A DNA stretch of 64,000 nucleotides from CAYZTY01 sp964444665 (GTDB lineage: Bacteria > Planctomycetota > Phycisphaerae > Sedimentisphaerales > CAYZTY01): NCBI GenBank assembly GCA_964444665.1, contig CAYUIE010000004.1, positions 124,001 to 188,000 on the forward strand. Direction: 5' to 3'. The notes beneath the pieces were generated by a model. That model was not told the DNA's origin. It searched no databases and was given only the letters and a program-made list of their open reading frames with translations. The position numbers were made by a program, and so were the translations under genes. Positions 1 to 9,882 of the stretch are shown here, one piece after another (position 1 is the stretch's first letter; every line of letters starts with the position of its first letter).

Positions 1-1249
1 CCATAAGAATGACGTTAAGATGAGGGTCAAGGTTAAAAACTAAATCCGCACTACGAAAATTCTGAGGATAGGTAAACATCTGGTCACCTAATCGGCCGGT
101 GTAATATAACGCTCGATTAACGGTATGATTACAAAAAGACGAGTATCGATTCAGAGGAATCTTCCGGGCAGTGGCCAGCACCTCCGGCCACATTCTCCAG
201 CAGGTAAAATAGCTTATCTGAACCCCTTTTTTTGCTTCACGGTCTACTAAAAACCAAACACTCGGCACAGAAACCAGAGCCAGCAGCAATATCTGAACGA
301 CCCACTTAAGCCTGCCATGCAGGAAATTGTACAAGGTTTTTTCTGCAATTATAGATTCCTCCGACGGACCTGGACTGGATGGGGTGGATGTACCTACAAT
401 CCCGCCCAGCCACCGGGCAAAGCCGACTAACAGAACAATAACAGGAAGAACAACGAATAAAGCCACTTCAAGGAATCTTGTCGTACTTGCCTTTTCTATA
501 TTCTGCTTTATCGGGTGAAAAGGACTTGAGTACAAATATGCTTCACTAATCTCCAGCTCAAAAAAATAGACGCCCAATAACCAGCAAACGGCAAGGCCGA
601 GGAAAAGAAAAAGTATGCCGAAAACAGGTTCGCGTCGATTGTAAAATTCGTACAGCACAGCCAAAGTTACAAATACTAAAGCTGCACTGCCGGCGATATA
701 ATAGACAACACCGCAGATTATCAGGAACAAAATTACTCTCGAAGGGACGAGACGCGGCGAGAGCTTTTCATACAAAACCGAGAAAAACGCCACGACCAAC
801 ACCACCACTGCCGTGCTCATAGGGTTCCCGTATCGGTGGCTTATTATCAATATTAAAAGGGCGGGCAAATAACAGATAAAACGCCAGATACTGTCTGCTG
901 TGATGGCGGTCAGCGAAACAGTGAGTCGGTAAATCGCCCAGGCAACCAGGCTGATACACAAAGCGCCTAACCAGGAAAAATAGCACAATTGTGTGAGAAA
1001 CGACGCTATATACTCGCCCGGTCCGCCGGGATAGCTCATGCAATCCTGTAAAAAAAGCCAGCCGGTTTTGAAAATTGGGCTTTTCCGGGATAACTCAAAG
1101 TAATGATAGATAAGCTTAGGCTCAATACACAACCAGAGGAAGAGATAAAACACGGTAAAAAATACGACAGAGACCACAGGTAAGTTTCGACCCGACCGGC
1201 TATTGCTTGCCTTTTGCACAGATGGGTCATCTTTCTGGAGTAGTTGCAT
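1..1249 (-). CDS. Multi-spanning membrane protein, partial (DUF6057-like), downstream paralogue
   Basis: The gene starts at ATG 1249 and runs off the left edge, so about 416 N-terminal codons are visible with no stop or frameshift. The product opens with a short polar segment and then a series of hydrophobic helices. It can be aligned almost without gaps to the complete neighbour at 1355-3298 (for example shared ...LSYPGGP / MSYPGGP... and TYPQN segments), and the DNA is clearly alike over most of the length. The two are tandem paralogues transcribed in the same direction, 105 bp apart. The family resembles DUF6057, large membrane proteins with a soluble helical C-terminal part; that name is from memory and moderately sure. 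Function is unknown. Confidence 0.75.
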   Translation of the reverse strand, partial: MQLLQKDDPSVQKASNSRSGRNLPVVSVVFFTVFYLFLWLCIEPKLIYHYFELSRKSPIFKTGWLFLQDCMSYPGGPGEYIASFLTQLCYFSWLGALCISLVAWAIYRLTVSLTAITADSIWRFICYLPALLILIISHRYGNPMSTAVVVLVVAFFSVLYEKLSPRLVPSRVILFLIICGVVYYIAGSAALVFVTLAVLYEFYNRREPVFGILFLFLGLAVCWLLGVYFFELEISEAYLYSSPFHPIKQNIEKASTTRFLEVALFVVLPVIVLLVGFARWLGGIVGTSTPSSPGPSEESIIAEKTLYNFLHGRLKWVVQILLLALVSVPSVWFLVDREAKKGVQISYFTCWRMWPEVLATARKIPLNRYSSFCNHTVNRALYYTGRLGDQMFTYPQNFRSADLVFNLDPHLNVILM

Positions 1250-1354
1250 TAATTTTATCCTTGTACTTATGTCAGCTTAATACCTCGGCACTACTTGAAT
1301 TTTACAACAACCTTTCAGATATTATTGTATAACAGTTAATCACAGTAATTTTCT

Positions 1355-3298
1355 TCATCTCAACCCTGATGTGCCGAAAGCAAAGTAGAAAAAGTAAGTA
1401 TGTCCAAATCTTGGCGCCAATGCTTGTAAAGCGAGATTCGTATCATAACTATACTTATTGCCGAGCCGGGTAAACTTATTATATTGCTTTATCGTTTCAG
1501 GATTTATCTCCCGACCACTCAAATTGACGTCTTTCTGCGTCATACCCATATAAAACGTAATGGCTTCCTGGTAATGTCGAGGAATGCTCTCGTAATCAAA
1601 ATCGTCAAGGCGGGGCAGGTTCTCGACGAACTTACCCAGCCGTCTGGTCAGGAGATAATGGGCCATCAAGTATTCGAAGGCCATCTTGTTATACCTGTTT
1701 TTATGCAGAAGCTTTTCCAAACATTCGTCTTCATTGTAAGCTGTGTAAACATTATCCTCAGTAATCATAACTGAACGCAGACGCTGGATTTGCTCATCAC
1801 GCTCAAGCTGCGGGTCGCTTTCAAGACGATGCAGAATATCCTTTGCTTCTTTTGTATATATCAGATTTTTGCTTAATGCCTTGAGGAAAACACGGGCAGT
1901 TTCGGTCCTCCCTTTCACAATATTTATCAGCGCAACTTGCTTAAGAATAAAGGGGTTCTCGTCGGAACCTTCCAAAAACTCGTGAGCAATTTTCTCAGCC
2001 ACGTTGACCAGCCCCAGCTCCAGACACAACTCTGACCGTTCCATAAAAACAATGTTGCCACCTTTAACCAGGCAAAAGACCAAATCCGCAAAACGGTAAT
2101 TCTGAGGATAGGTAAACATCCGGTCACCCAATCGGTCGGTGTAATACAACGCTCGATTAACAGAATGGCTGCAAAAGGGAAAATATTTTCTTAAAGAAAC
2201 ATTCCGGGCGTCGGCCAGTATCTCGGGCCACATTCCCCGACAGGTAAAATAGCTTATCTGAATCACTTTTTTCGATTCCCGGTCGATTAAAAGCCAAACA
2301 CTCGGTACAGAAACCAGAGCCAGCAGCAGTATCTGAACGACCCACCTAAACCTGCCACGCAAGAAATCGTACAAGGTTTTTACTGCAATCATAGATTTCT
2401 CCGGCGGACCTGGACTGGATGGGCGGCAAATACCTACGATTCCAGCCAGCCATCGGCCAGAGCCGACTAATAGAATAATAACAGGAAGAACAACGAACAA
2501 AACCTTTTCAAACACTATGGCCCACTTTTCCTTATCCAGGTTTTGCTTTATTGGAATAAAAGGACTTGAGTACAAATATGCTTCATTAACCTCCAGCTCG
2601 AAAAGATAGACGCCCAATAACCAGCAAACTGCAAGGCCGAGGAAAAGAAAAAGTATGCCGAAAACAGCGTCGCGACGATTGTAAAATTCGTACAGAACGG
2701 CTAAAGCTACAAATACCAAAGCCGCACTGCCGGCAATATAATAGACAGCACCGCAGATTATTATGAAAAAAATCACCCGCGAAGCGCCAAGACGCGGCGA
2801 GAGTTTCCCATACAAAACCGAGAAAAACGCCACAATAAACACCGCCACTGCCGTGCTCATAGGGCTCTCGTATCGACCGCTTATCATCAATATTAAAATG
2901 GCGGGCACATAACAGATAAAACGCCAGACACTGTCTGCTGTGATGGCGGTCAGCGAGGCGGTGAGCCGGTAAATCCCCCAGGCAACCAAACTGATACACA
3001 AAGCGCCTAACCAGGAGACATAACACAATTGTGTGAGAAACGATGCTATATATTCACTCGGCCCGCCGGGATAGCTCAGGCAATCCTGTAAAAAAAGCCA
3101 GCCGGTTTTGAAAAATGGGCTCTTGCGGGACATCTCATAGTAATGATAAATAAGGTTAGGCTCAATACACAACCAGAGGAAGAGATAAAATACGGCAAAA
3201 AATACGACACAGACCACAGGTAAGTTTCGACCCGGGCGGCTATTGCCTGCCCTTCGCCGAGACAAGTCCTCCGTCTTATATTTACTTAATGGCTGCAT
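1355..3298 (-). CDS. Multi-spanning membrane protein with soluble helical C-terminus (DUF6057-like)
   Basis: This 647-residue protein has a charged N-terminus (residues 1-25), about ten hydrophobic helices up to roughly residue 350, and a soluble alpha-helical C-terminal third. The soluble part includes a stretch around residues 430-490 (AEKIAHEFLEGSDENPFILK, then IVKGRTETARVFLKALSK) that looks like TPR-type helix pairs. It would sit in the inner membrane with the C-terminal domain on one side. It is the complete copy of a tandem pair with the partial gene at 1-1249. Nothing identifies a substrate or reaction. The DUF6057 assignment is by resemblance only. Confidence 0.75.
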   Translation of the reverse strand: MQPLSKYKTEDLSRRRAGNSRPGRNLPVVCVVFFAVFYLFLWLCIEPNLIYHYYEMSRKSPFFKTGWLFLQDCLSYPGGPSEYIASFLTQLCYVSWLGALCISLVAWGIYRLTASLTAITADSVWRFICYVPAILILMISGRYESPMSTAVAVFIVAFFSVLYGKLSPRLGASRVIFFIIICGAVYYIAGSAALVFVALAVLYEFYNRRDAVFGILFLFLGLAVCWLLGVYLFELEVNEAYLYSSPFIPIKQNLDKEKWAIVFEKVLFVVLPVIILLVGSGRWLAGIVGICRPSSPGPPEKSMIAVKTLYDFLRGRFRWVVQILLLALVSVPSVWLLIDRESKKVIQISYFTCRGMWPEILADARNVSLRKYFPFCSHSVNRALYYTDRLGDRMFTYPQNYRFADLVFCLVKGGNIVFMERSELCLELGLVNVAEKIAHEFLEGSDENPFILKQVALINIVKGRTETARVFLKALSKNLIYTKEAKDILHRLESDPQLERDEQIQRLRSVMITEDNVYTAYNEDECLEKLLHKNRYNKMAFEYLMAHYLLTRRLGKFVENLPRLDDFDYESIPRHYQEAITFYMGMTQKDVNLSGREINPETIKQYNKFTRLGNKYSYDTNLALQALAPRFGHTYFFYFAFGTSGLR

Positions 3299-3562
3299 TC
3301 AGCCGGCCCCTGCCTTTATGTTAGCCTAAGACCAAAGCGTTACCCAAGTTTCAGCTTCAGAGATAATCCCTTGTTGTACAAGCAATTATGTTAGCTATGT
3401 TAATATCAAAACAGGGTCTGAGCAAGGCAAAAGGATGGAAATATCAAAATAACGCGTGAAATGCACGAATAATTCAGGAGTTTTCAAAATTGAATCTCGC
3501 TTGGCTTCGCAGCCGAACGCAATCCCATTGTTTGCCGAGCTATAATGACAATCTATATGCTT

Positions 3563-4345
3563 CTATGCTCCTGCCTGAACAATAAAGATTTCAACTCGTC
3601 TATTTTTCGGATTGCCCTTTTGATTCGGCGCATTCGGTGCGAGTGGTCGATGCTCACCAAAGGCTCGTACGCTAATCCTCGTCGGAGCCACCTGATTCGC
3701 CATCATTAAATTAAGTACACTTATAGCACGATGCGCCGAAAGATGCCAGTTGCTGGGATGACTGGCCCGTGTCTCGGCTCTTTTAATAGGTATATCATCC
3801 GTATGACCGGCAATAATAATGTCGAAATTGCTGCCCTCTTTGGAATTCAGGATTTTACAAAGCGATTTAATTGGGGTGACGGCATTGGCAGCCACCTGGT
3901 CACTGCCCTTTTGAAAGAGCAGGTCACTTTTTAATTTGACTACTCCATTGCTGGAGTCATAACTAACCAAATCGGTGGACGTAGCAAAGTCCTGCAGCAT
4001 AACACTCAGCTCCACCGGCAGGGAAACTCCGCCGCGAAGTAATTGTCCTTGAAGTGCAGAAATCAGATCATTTTTCTGGTCGAGGGCCTCATCAACCGCC
4101 TTAATTTCCTCTTGCAAAGTACCTATCTCGGCAGTGCTGCGGTCCTGAACCGTTGTAAGCTGGTTTTTTAACTGCTCTTCATTCAGTTTAGTCACCGACA
4201 ACTGGCCTTCAATGTCGTTTATATGCTTCTGCTGCGTGCGGTTGCGGAGCTTGAGGTCTTCATAATCCCCAGATGTTACACAACCATTGAAAAGCGCCAG
4301 GCAGGTAATAAATAATGAAATGATTGAAACTTGAGCGGCTCGCAT
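3563..4345 (-). CDS. OmpA-family lipoprotein with coiled coil
   Basis: The start at 4345 is preferred because AAAGGA lies 6-8 nt upstream and it gives a clean lipoprotein signal (MRAAQVSIISLF... with lipobox LFNGC). A longer frame begins at 4381. After the signal there is a predicted coiled coil (about residues 30-100, many E, Q, L and N), then a C-terminal OmpA/MotB peptidoglycan-binding domain. The domain shows the typical AGHTDD, SNWHLSAHRA and NRRVEI motifs. It should be anchored in a membrane by lipid and bind peptidoglycan, as in Pal or MotB-type proteins. It is followed by no stator partner here. Upstream in the same direction are the HTH-membrane protein and a small membrane protein. 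Confidence 0.85.
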   Translation of the reverse strand: MRAAQVSIISLFITCLALFNGCVTSGDYEDLKLRNRTQQKHINDIEGQLSVTKLNEEQLKNQLTTVQDRSTAEIGTLQEEIKAVDEALDQKNDLISALQGQLLRGGVSLPVELSVMLQDFATSTDLVSYDSSNGVVKLKSDLLFQKGSDQVAANAVTPIKSLCKILNSKEGSNFDIIIAGHTDDIPIKRAETRASHPSNWHLSAHRAISVLNLMMANQVAPTRISVRAFGEHRPLAPNAPNQKGNPKNRRVEIFIVQAGA

Positions 4346-4493
4346 ACTGTATCCTTTCCAGAATAGCTTGACCATATACATCCTTTTGGCTTCTATTTAT
4401 ATGCTCTTTGTTTGTACCCGCCCTGCAAGGATAATTCCAGAAAAAAATATTGCCTGCCGGTTTTTTGCCGGTCGGGTCGTAACTGCCTTAACT

Positions 4494-5390
4494 TTACACC
4501 CTGCTACTCCTGCCGGTAATAACCCAGGCCACGATGCTAAACGCTATGGCGATTAACGCCACACCACCCAGAACCCACCATATTATATCCTGTGTTGCGG
4601 TCAGAATCACGGGTTTTATACCCCTTGCGCTGGCCATAACTACAATCGAGGCATAAACGGTAATAAGCAGTGGTAAAACCATCACAATACCAAAGGCATT
4701 ACTTGCCGACTCTGACGGCACTGAAAGAGGCTGTGCCGGCAGCGCCACATCCTGCCCGATGAAGCTTTCCTCTTCCTTTTCCTTCTGCTCAGGTTCGGTG
4801 GCTTCTGCAAACATCTGTTCAGCTTCGGCGGCTACGTCGATTGCTCCTTCTTCACCGGCGGCTGCTTTGGCCTCACTACCGGGATAAATATCGTCCAGGA
4901 TATCAGCTCCCAAAGAGGTATCATCGGCCTGCAAAGAAAGGTCCAAAAGACCGGAGCCGCTGCCAAAACTATCGAGGCTCACATCATCTTCAATCTTCCC
5001 CAGCTCCTTCTCACCGGCTGGAATCTCGTGTGTCTCGGCCTTGGTATCGTCGGTCAACTCGTACTCAGTGTCCGTCTCACCAAGAATACTGATTCCCTGA
5101 CTGTCCATCCTCGTGTCGGCGTCACTGATGGCTTCGGTTTCTTTACTGGCTGTGCTGTCCAATCCCAGCGACATCTCTGAAGTTTCCAACGGTGAAAGCT
5201 CTATTGCTGATTCCTCTGAAATCACATTCATTTCATCCGCCAGCGCATCGACCTGATCGGTCTTAAAAAGCACGTTACCTCCGTCACGAAATTCCCTGAG
5301 CTTGCCCTGCTGAATAAGGCTTTTGACCTCGTCGTCACTCTTACCGAGCTTTTCCATAACCTGCTCTAAAGAATAAAACATTTCTGCCAT
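4494..5390 (-). CDS. HTH (excisionase/MerR-like) protein with acidic linker and two C-terminal membrane helices
   Basis: The protein has 298 residues. The N-terminal 50 residues (FYSLEQVMEKLGKSDDEVKS ... GNVLFKTDQVDAL) look like the helix-turn-helix plus wing of excisionase/MerR-type proteins. A long acidic low-complexity linker (about 55-225, rich in E, D, S, T) follows. Two hydrophobic helices then fill the C-terminus (about 230-252 and 268-290). GAGAGAAC precedes the ATG. A DNA-binding module tied to the membrane at the other end suggests either a membrane-bound regulator or a domain reused for protein contacts. No partner is evident. The gene lies 48 bp downstream of a small membrane protein and is probably cotranscribed with it. 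Confidence 0.7.
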   Translation of the reverse strand: MAEMFYSLEQVMEKLGKSDDEVKSLIQQGKLREFRDGGNVLFKTDQVDALADEMNVISEESAIELSPLETSEMSLGLDSTASKETEAISDADTRMDSQGISILGETDTEYELTDDTKAETHEIPAGEKELGKIEDDVSLDSFGSGSGLLDLSLQADDTSLGADILDDIYPGSEAKAAAGEEGAIDVAAEAEQMFAEATEPEQKEKEEESFIGQDVALPAQPLSVPSESASNAFGIVMVLPLLITVYASIVVMASARGIKPVILTATQDIIWWVLGGVALIAIAFSIVAWVITGRSSRV

Positions 5391-5438
5391 TGTAATGTTC
5401 TCTCAAAAAAACTTTCCGGTTTTTCTTTTTTATTTGTT

Positions 5439-5903
5439 TTACTTTGTTCCGGTTTCTTCCGGGATACCCTGCTCTATCAGCTCTTCATACTCTTTTTCCC
5501 GGCGGTTTAGCTTGCTGTCCTGAGCAGGTTTTAAGGAGTCGGCACTGAGTCTTTCCAATAGCCTTTTTACCTGCTTAGGTGTCGGCTCGGCGGTGTTAAA
5601 CTCTTTCAACAGCTTGTCATATTCCCAGCTTCTGGCCGCAAGCAGTTTCAGCCGATTGCGAACCGTGGCCCGTCCCTCCAGTTTATAAATCCACAGGTTC
5701 TGTAATGTTGTGTCGACCATCACGATGCCGTAGCTGTCGCGGTCTATCTGAATCGGCACGACCAGTACTTCTGCCCGGGAGCTGTCCTGTGGTATTGCCT
5801 CGGCGGCATCCGGCATCTTCATCCGACCGCCTGCGGCCCAGATATAAACCAGCCCTACTGCCAATATCCCTAAAAGCAGCAATTTGTCGGTTTGACGTCT
5901 CAT
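5439..5903 (-). CDS. Small membrane-anchored protein of unknown function
   Basis: The 154-residue product has an N-terminal transmembrane helix (about residues 8-26, LLLGILAVGLVYIWAAGG) and then a soluble domain. That domain contains a beta-rich segment (RAEVLVVPIQIDRDSYGIVM) and a charged helical C-terminus. I do not recognise the family. It is the first gene of a probable minus-strand operon with the HTH-membrane protein and perhaps the OmpA lipoprotein, so the three may form an envelope-associated unit. That link rests only on gene order. Confidence 0.6.
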   Translation of the reverse strand: MRRQTDKLLLLGILAVGLVYIWAAGGRMKMPDAAEAIPQDSSRAEVLVVPIQIDRDSYGIVMVDTTLQNLWIYKLEGRATVRNRLKLLAARSWEYDKLLKEFNTAEPTPKQVKRLLERLSADSLKPAQDSKLNRREKEYEELIEQGIPEETGTK

Positions 5904-6103
5904 CTCGTCATACCTATTTTAAGCGCACTTGCCATCTTCCAGATACACGCTTTCAAACCTAAATTATACTCTTAAAGAGCAAAGTTGCAAAGGATTTTTT
6001 GCCTGCAAAGCTTCACGGACACATGGTATAGTATGGAGATTTACGAGATGCCTTCTTAGCTATAACCGCTGTAATCGTCATTTTCGCGCACTCTGCACCG
6101 ACC

Positions 6104-6128
6104 TGCCAAATTGGCACGTTTGACGTGC
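6104..6128. promoter_or_regulatory. Overlapping inverted repeats upstream of clpB
   Basis: The 355-bp gap 5904-6258 between divergent genes holds no convincing ORF. It does contain a perfect TGCCAA-A-TTGGCA palindrome (6104-6116) directly followed by and overlapping GCACG-TTTGA-CGTGC (6114-6128), about 130 bp before clpB. This arrangement could be an operator. It does not match CIRCE (the spacer is too short) or a sigma-54 -24/-12 element (GG and GC are 12 nt apart instead of 10). The identity of any regulator is unknown. Confidence 0.3.
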
Positions 6129-6258
6129 TTAGAGAGACCACAATGCCGTTTTTTGCGGTAACTGTCGTTTTTGCTCGACCCGGCACGGCTTTTGCACAAT
6201 ACAAAAAGAGAAGGGTTGCGTCAGGTAACCGAACCGGATTTAAAAGGTATATCGGACT

Positions 6259-8844
6259 ATGAGATTCGACAAATTTACACTAAAGGCGCAGGAATCGCTG
6301 GCCACCGCCCAGCAGCTTGCAATGGCCAAGTCACACACTGTCTTATCACCGCTGCACCTGCTCAGTGCCGTCTGCAGTGATGACGAAGGCGTGGTGGCTA
6401 TGATTCTGAAAAAAATCGGCGCTAATATCTCTCGCATCAGGCAAATGACCGACAGCGAGCTTTCCCGGCTGGCTCAGGGCGGCAGCCAGGCCCAGATAAT
6501 GCCTGAACCGGTTTTCACTCAGATTGTCCTCGACGCTCAAAACCGCGCCGAGGCGATGGGCGATGAATATCTAAGCATCGAGCATCTTTTCATTTCTTTA
6601 GCAGAGGTGGACAGTGAGGCAAAAGAGATACTCCGACTCAATTCCATCACACCCGAGCAAGTTGAATCGGCTGTTAAGCAGATTCGCGGCGGTGATAAGA
6701 TAACCGACCAGAGCCCGGAGGATAAATATAAAGCGCTGGAACGATACGGCATCGATTTGTTGGAGATGGCCCGGCAGGGTAAGCTTGACCCGGTAATCGG
6801 CAGGGATGATGAGATTCGACGATGTATGCAGGTGCTGAACCGCAGGACCAAAAACAATCCCGTCCTTATAGGCGAGCCGGGCGTCGGCAAGACCGCTATA
6901 GTTGAAGGGCTTGCTCAGCGAATAGTCGCGGGCGACGTGCCGACAGGCCTGAAAAACAAGCGAGTTGTCGCCCTCGATATGGGCTCGCTGATTGCAGGAA
7001 CAAAATTCAGAGGTGAATTCGAGCAGCGATTCAAGGCAGTTCTCAAAGAAGTTATCAATTCCGGCGGCCAGATAATACTCTTCATCGACGAGCTGCATAC
7101 CATTGTCGGTGCCGGCAAAGCAGAAGGTGCGGTCGATGCGGGCAATCTGCTTAAACCTTCACTTGCACGCGGCGAGCTGCGCTGCATCGGTGCAACCACA
7201 ATCGACGAATATCGCAAATATGTTGAAAAGGACGCAGCGCTCGAAAGACGCTTTCAGCCGATTACAATCGATGCGCCCACGGTAGAAGAGACCATTGCGA
7301 TTCTGCGCGGCCTGAAGGACCGCTACGACACCCACCACGGCGTGCGCATAACCGACGCCGCTCTTGTCGCTGCTGCTACACTTTCCAATCGCTATATCTC
7401 GGACCGCTGGCTTCCCGACAAGGCAATAGACCTGATTGATGAAGCCGCTTCTAAACTGAGGATAGAAAACGATTCGCTTCCGGCCGAGCTTGACGAGGTC
7501 CGCCGAAAGATTATGCAACTGCAAATTGAGCGCGAGGCGCTAAAAAAAGAAAGCGACCCGGCCAGCAAAAAGAACCTGAAAAATACCGAAAAACAGTTAG
7601 CCGAGCTGCAGGAAAAAGATACTAAACTCAGCAGCCAGTGGGAAAGCGAAACACAGCGTATCGAGGTCATAAAAGAACTAAAGCTGAAAATCGAAGAGGC
7701 CCAGAACCAGTTCGATAACGCGCAGCGCAAAGGCGAGCTTGAGACTGCGGCCCGGCTGAAATACAGCACCATTGCCGATTTGAAAAAGGAGCTTGAAGAA
7801 AAAGAGGCGGCCCTTGCCACCGAATCAGCCCCGTCAAATCTAATCCAGAATGAGGTGACCGAAGAGCAGGTTGCCCAGGTAGTCTCAAAGTGGACGGGCA
7901 TACCGGTAGCGAGACTGCTTACCGGCGAGCGTGACAGGCTGATGAAAATGGAGGAGGCTATCCGCGAGCGAGTGGTCGGACAAGATGAGGCGGTCGGCGC
8001 TTTATGCAATGCAGTTCGGCGAAACCGGGCCGGGCTCGGCGACCCCAACAGGCCAATAGGAACATTTCTTTTTCTCGGACCAACCGGTGTCGGTAAAACC
8101 GAACTCTCGAAGGCGCTGGCGGAATTTATGTTTAATGATGCAACCGCTATGGTGCGAATCGATATGAGTGAGTTTATGGAGCCACATTCGGTTGCGCGTC
8201 TGATAGGCGCTCCGCCGGGATACATCGGCTACGAAGAAGGCGGCAGACTAACCGAAGCCATTCGCAGAAAACCATATTCGGTAATTTTGTTAGACGAGAT
8301 TGAGAAGGCACATATGGACGTCTTCAACGTTTTGTTGCAGGTCTTTGACGAAGGCAGACTGACCGATGGAAAAGGCAGAACCGTCGATTTCAAGAACACC
8401 GTACTGATTATGACCAGCAACATCGCCAGTCAGCAGATTCAGAAGCTTACCGAGGAGCAGGGCGCCGACTGGGAAATCGAGGCGCACGTTAAAGACGTGC
8501 TTAAAAAGGTCTTCAAACCCGAATTTCTCAATCGCATAGATGAGATAATCGTCTTCCATATGCTCACAAAGCAGGACTTGGGCAGGATTATAGAGATACA
8601 GTTAGGCTATCTTACCGAACGACTCAAGGGACGCAAAATTGAGTTGAAGTTCGCCGATAATGCCCGCAAGCAGATTATGGACGAGGGATACGACCCGGTC
8701 TTCGGCGCACGGCCTTTGAAGCGAACGATTCAGCAGCGTATTGAAAATAAGCTCGCGGCAGAGATTCTGGCCGGCACATTCGCCGACGGCGATACCATAA
8801 AAATCGACGCCGACGCGCACAAATTCACCTTCGAAAAAGCCTGA
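6259..8844 (+). CDS. clpB: ATP-dependent chaperone ClpB
   Basis: An 861-residue Hsp100 disaggregase of normal family length. It has the N-terminal Clp repeat domain (residues 1-150) and the first AAA+ module with Walker A GEPGVGKT near residue 205 and Walker B LFIDELHT. The long middle coiled-coil domain (about 400-530) separates ClpB from ClpA and ClpC. The second AAA+ module carries GPTGVGKTEL and ILLDEIEKAH. Members pull proteins out of aggregates in the cytoplasm together with DnaK. The gene starts at ATG 6259 with a modest ribosome site and stands alone on the plus strand, divergent from the preceding membrane-protein genes. Confidence 0.97.
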   Translation: MRFDKFTLKAQESLATAQQLAMAKSHTVLSPLHLLSAVCSDDEGVVAMILKKIGANISRIRQMTDSELSRLAQGGSQAQIMPEPVFTQIVLDAQNRAEAMGDEYLSIEHLFISLAEVDSEAKEILRLNSITPEQVESAVKQIRGGDKITDQSPEDKYKALERYGIDLLEMARQGKLDPVIGRDDEIRRCMQVLNRRTKNNPVLIGEPGVGKTAIVEGLAQRIVAGDVPTGLKNKRVVALDMGSLIAGTKFRGEFEQRFKAVLKEVINSGGQIILFIDELHTIVGAGKAEGAVDAGNLLKPSLARGELRCIGATTIDEYRKYVEKDAALERRFQPITIDAPTVEETIAILRGLKDRYDTHHGVRITDAALVAAATLSNRYISDRWLPDKAIDLIDEAASKLRIENDSLPAELDEVRRKIMQLQIEREALKKESDPASKKNLKNTEKQLAELQEKDTKLSSQWESETQRIEVIKELKLKIEEAQNQFDNAQRKGELETAARLKYSTIADLKKELEEKEAALATESAPSNLIQNEVTEEQVAQVVSKWTGIPVARLLTGERDRLMKMEEAIRERVVGQDEAVGALCNAVRRNRAGLGDPNRPIGTFLFLGPTGVGKTELSKALAEFMFNDATAMVRIDMSEFMEPHSVARLIGAPPGYIGYEEGGRLTEAIRRKPYSVILLDEIEKAHMDVFNVLLQVFDEGRLTDGKGRTVDFKNTVLIMTSNIASQQIQKLTEEQGADWEIEAHVKDVLKKVFKPEFLNRIDEIIVFHMLTKQDLGRIIEIQLGYLTERLKGRKIELKFADNARKQIMDEGYDPVFGARPLKRTIQQRIENKLAAEILAGTFADGDTIKIDADAHKFTFEKA

Positions 8845-8944
8845 TGAGGCCGAACGTTTATTCTTTCAATTAAGCCGTTTTGGTGTTAAAAATACTATCG
8901 GCTTCGATTGTTCACAAAACCTCAACACCTGAGTAGTCAAAAGC

Positions 8945-9730
8945 ATGGAGCACGGCATTTAGCCACTACCAGATGAAGAACTGACTGTAAGCCACACCAA
9001 AGATTTTGATAAGGCTCTCGGTCTTGCTGTGGCGAGCCTGGTGCTGGGGGTGCTGGCCCTGTCACTCTCAATATTTGTAATCGGGGCCGTGGTGGGTCTG
9101 GTCGGCTTGATATCCGCCATCATTCATCTCCGCAAAAAAAGACCACTGAGAACAATGGCTCGGTGAGGGTTGGTTCTTTCTATTCTCGGCTTCCTGGCTG
9201 GAGCAGGATTCGGGTTATTCTACGGCATCAGCATATACCAGACTTACGCACACTTAGATGAACTAACTTTCGACGAATCCGAGCTTATCCTTAATAAGTA
9301 CATTGGAACCCAAACGCCGGACTTTACAGTAGTGGACATCGAGGGCAGCGAAATTACATTATCCAGCTTTAAGGGACGGCGTGTCATTCTTAACTTCTGG
9401 GCTACGTGGTGTCCTCCCTGCAGAATGGAGATACCCCTCTTAATAGAGCTGCGAAAAGAAGTACATCCCGACAAACTGGCTATCATTGGTATAAGCAACG
9501 AAGATAAACAGCAACTGCTGGACTTCGCGACCAAGAAAAATATCAATTATACAATAGCGACCACCGACGATTTACCCACTCCATATAATTATGTCAGCTC
9601 AATTCCCACAACCTTTTTTATCGACAGGAATGGGATTATTCAGGATGTCATAAGCGGACTTCATACACTCGAAGAAATGAAAGAAAAAGCCCTGGCGCCG
9701 GACTATAAGGCTGACTCAAACATGCCGTAA
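8945..9730 (+). pseudogene. DUF4190-TlpA/ResA-type thioredoxin gene with two in-frame stops
   Basis: One continuous reading frame from ATG 8945 encodes a short N-terminus, a DUF4190-type two-helix membrane unit (LGLAVASLVLGVLALSLSIF ... GLISAIIHLRKKRPL) and a second helix pair half (LVLSILGFLAGAGFGLFYG). A complete TlpA/ResA thioredoxin domain follows with redox motif WCPPC, FWATW before it and the cis-proline region SSIPTTFF. The frame is broken by TAG at 8960-8962 and TGA at 9164-9166. From 9170 (a TTG codon) to 9730 it is open for 186 codons and would still give a membrane-anchored thioredoxin, but no good ribosome site precedes it. Either the gene is decaying or the stops are assembly errors. 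Both TAG and TGA end other genes here, so recoding is unlikely. Confidence 0.7.
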
Positions 9731-9882
9731 ATGCACGTTTTCAAAAATACCTCCCTTCCAACCAGCGGCCTTTAATAACAGGTATAAAGAACTCGATTCT
9801 GCCGCGGCGCGCGCTCGAAGATAACGGTAAAAACTGAAAAAGGAACTTCAATTGGTTGCAATTGAAAAAATGCTGATACTAT

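Noticed and set aside
768..1230. Short frames inside the left-edge gene
   Set aside because: They are other-frame shadows of the intact membrane-protein gene, mirrored in its paralogue.
6104..6128. CIRCE element or sigma-54 promoter before clpB
   Set aside because: The inverted-repeat spacing is too short for CIRCE and the GG-GC spacing is 12 instead of 10 for sigma-54.
9164..9166. In-frame TGA as selenocysteine or reassigned codon
   Set aside because: It lies in a membrane helix region far from the redox motif, a second stop (TAG) occurs upstream, and TGA ends other genes such as clpB.
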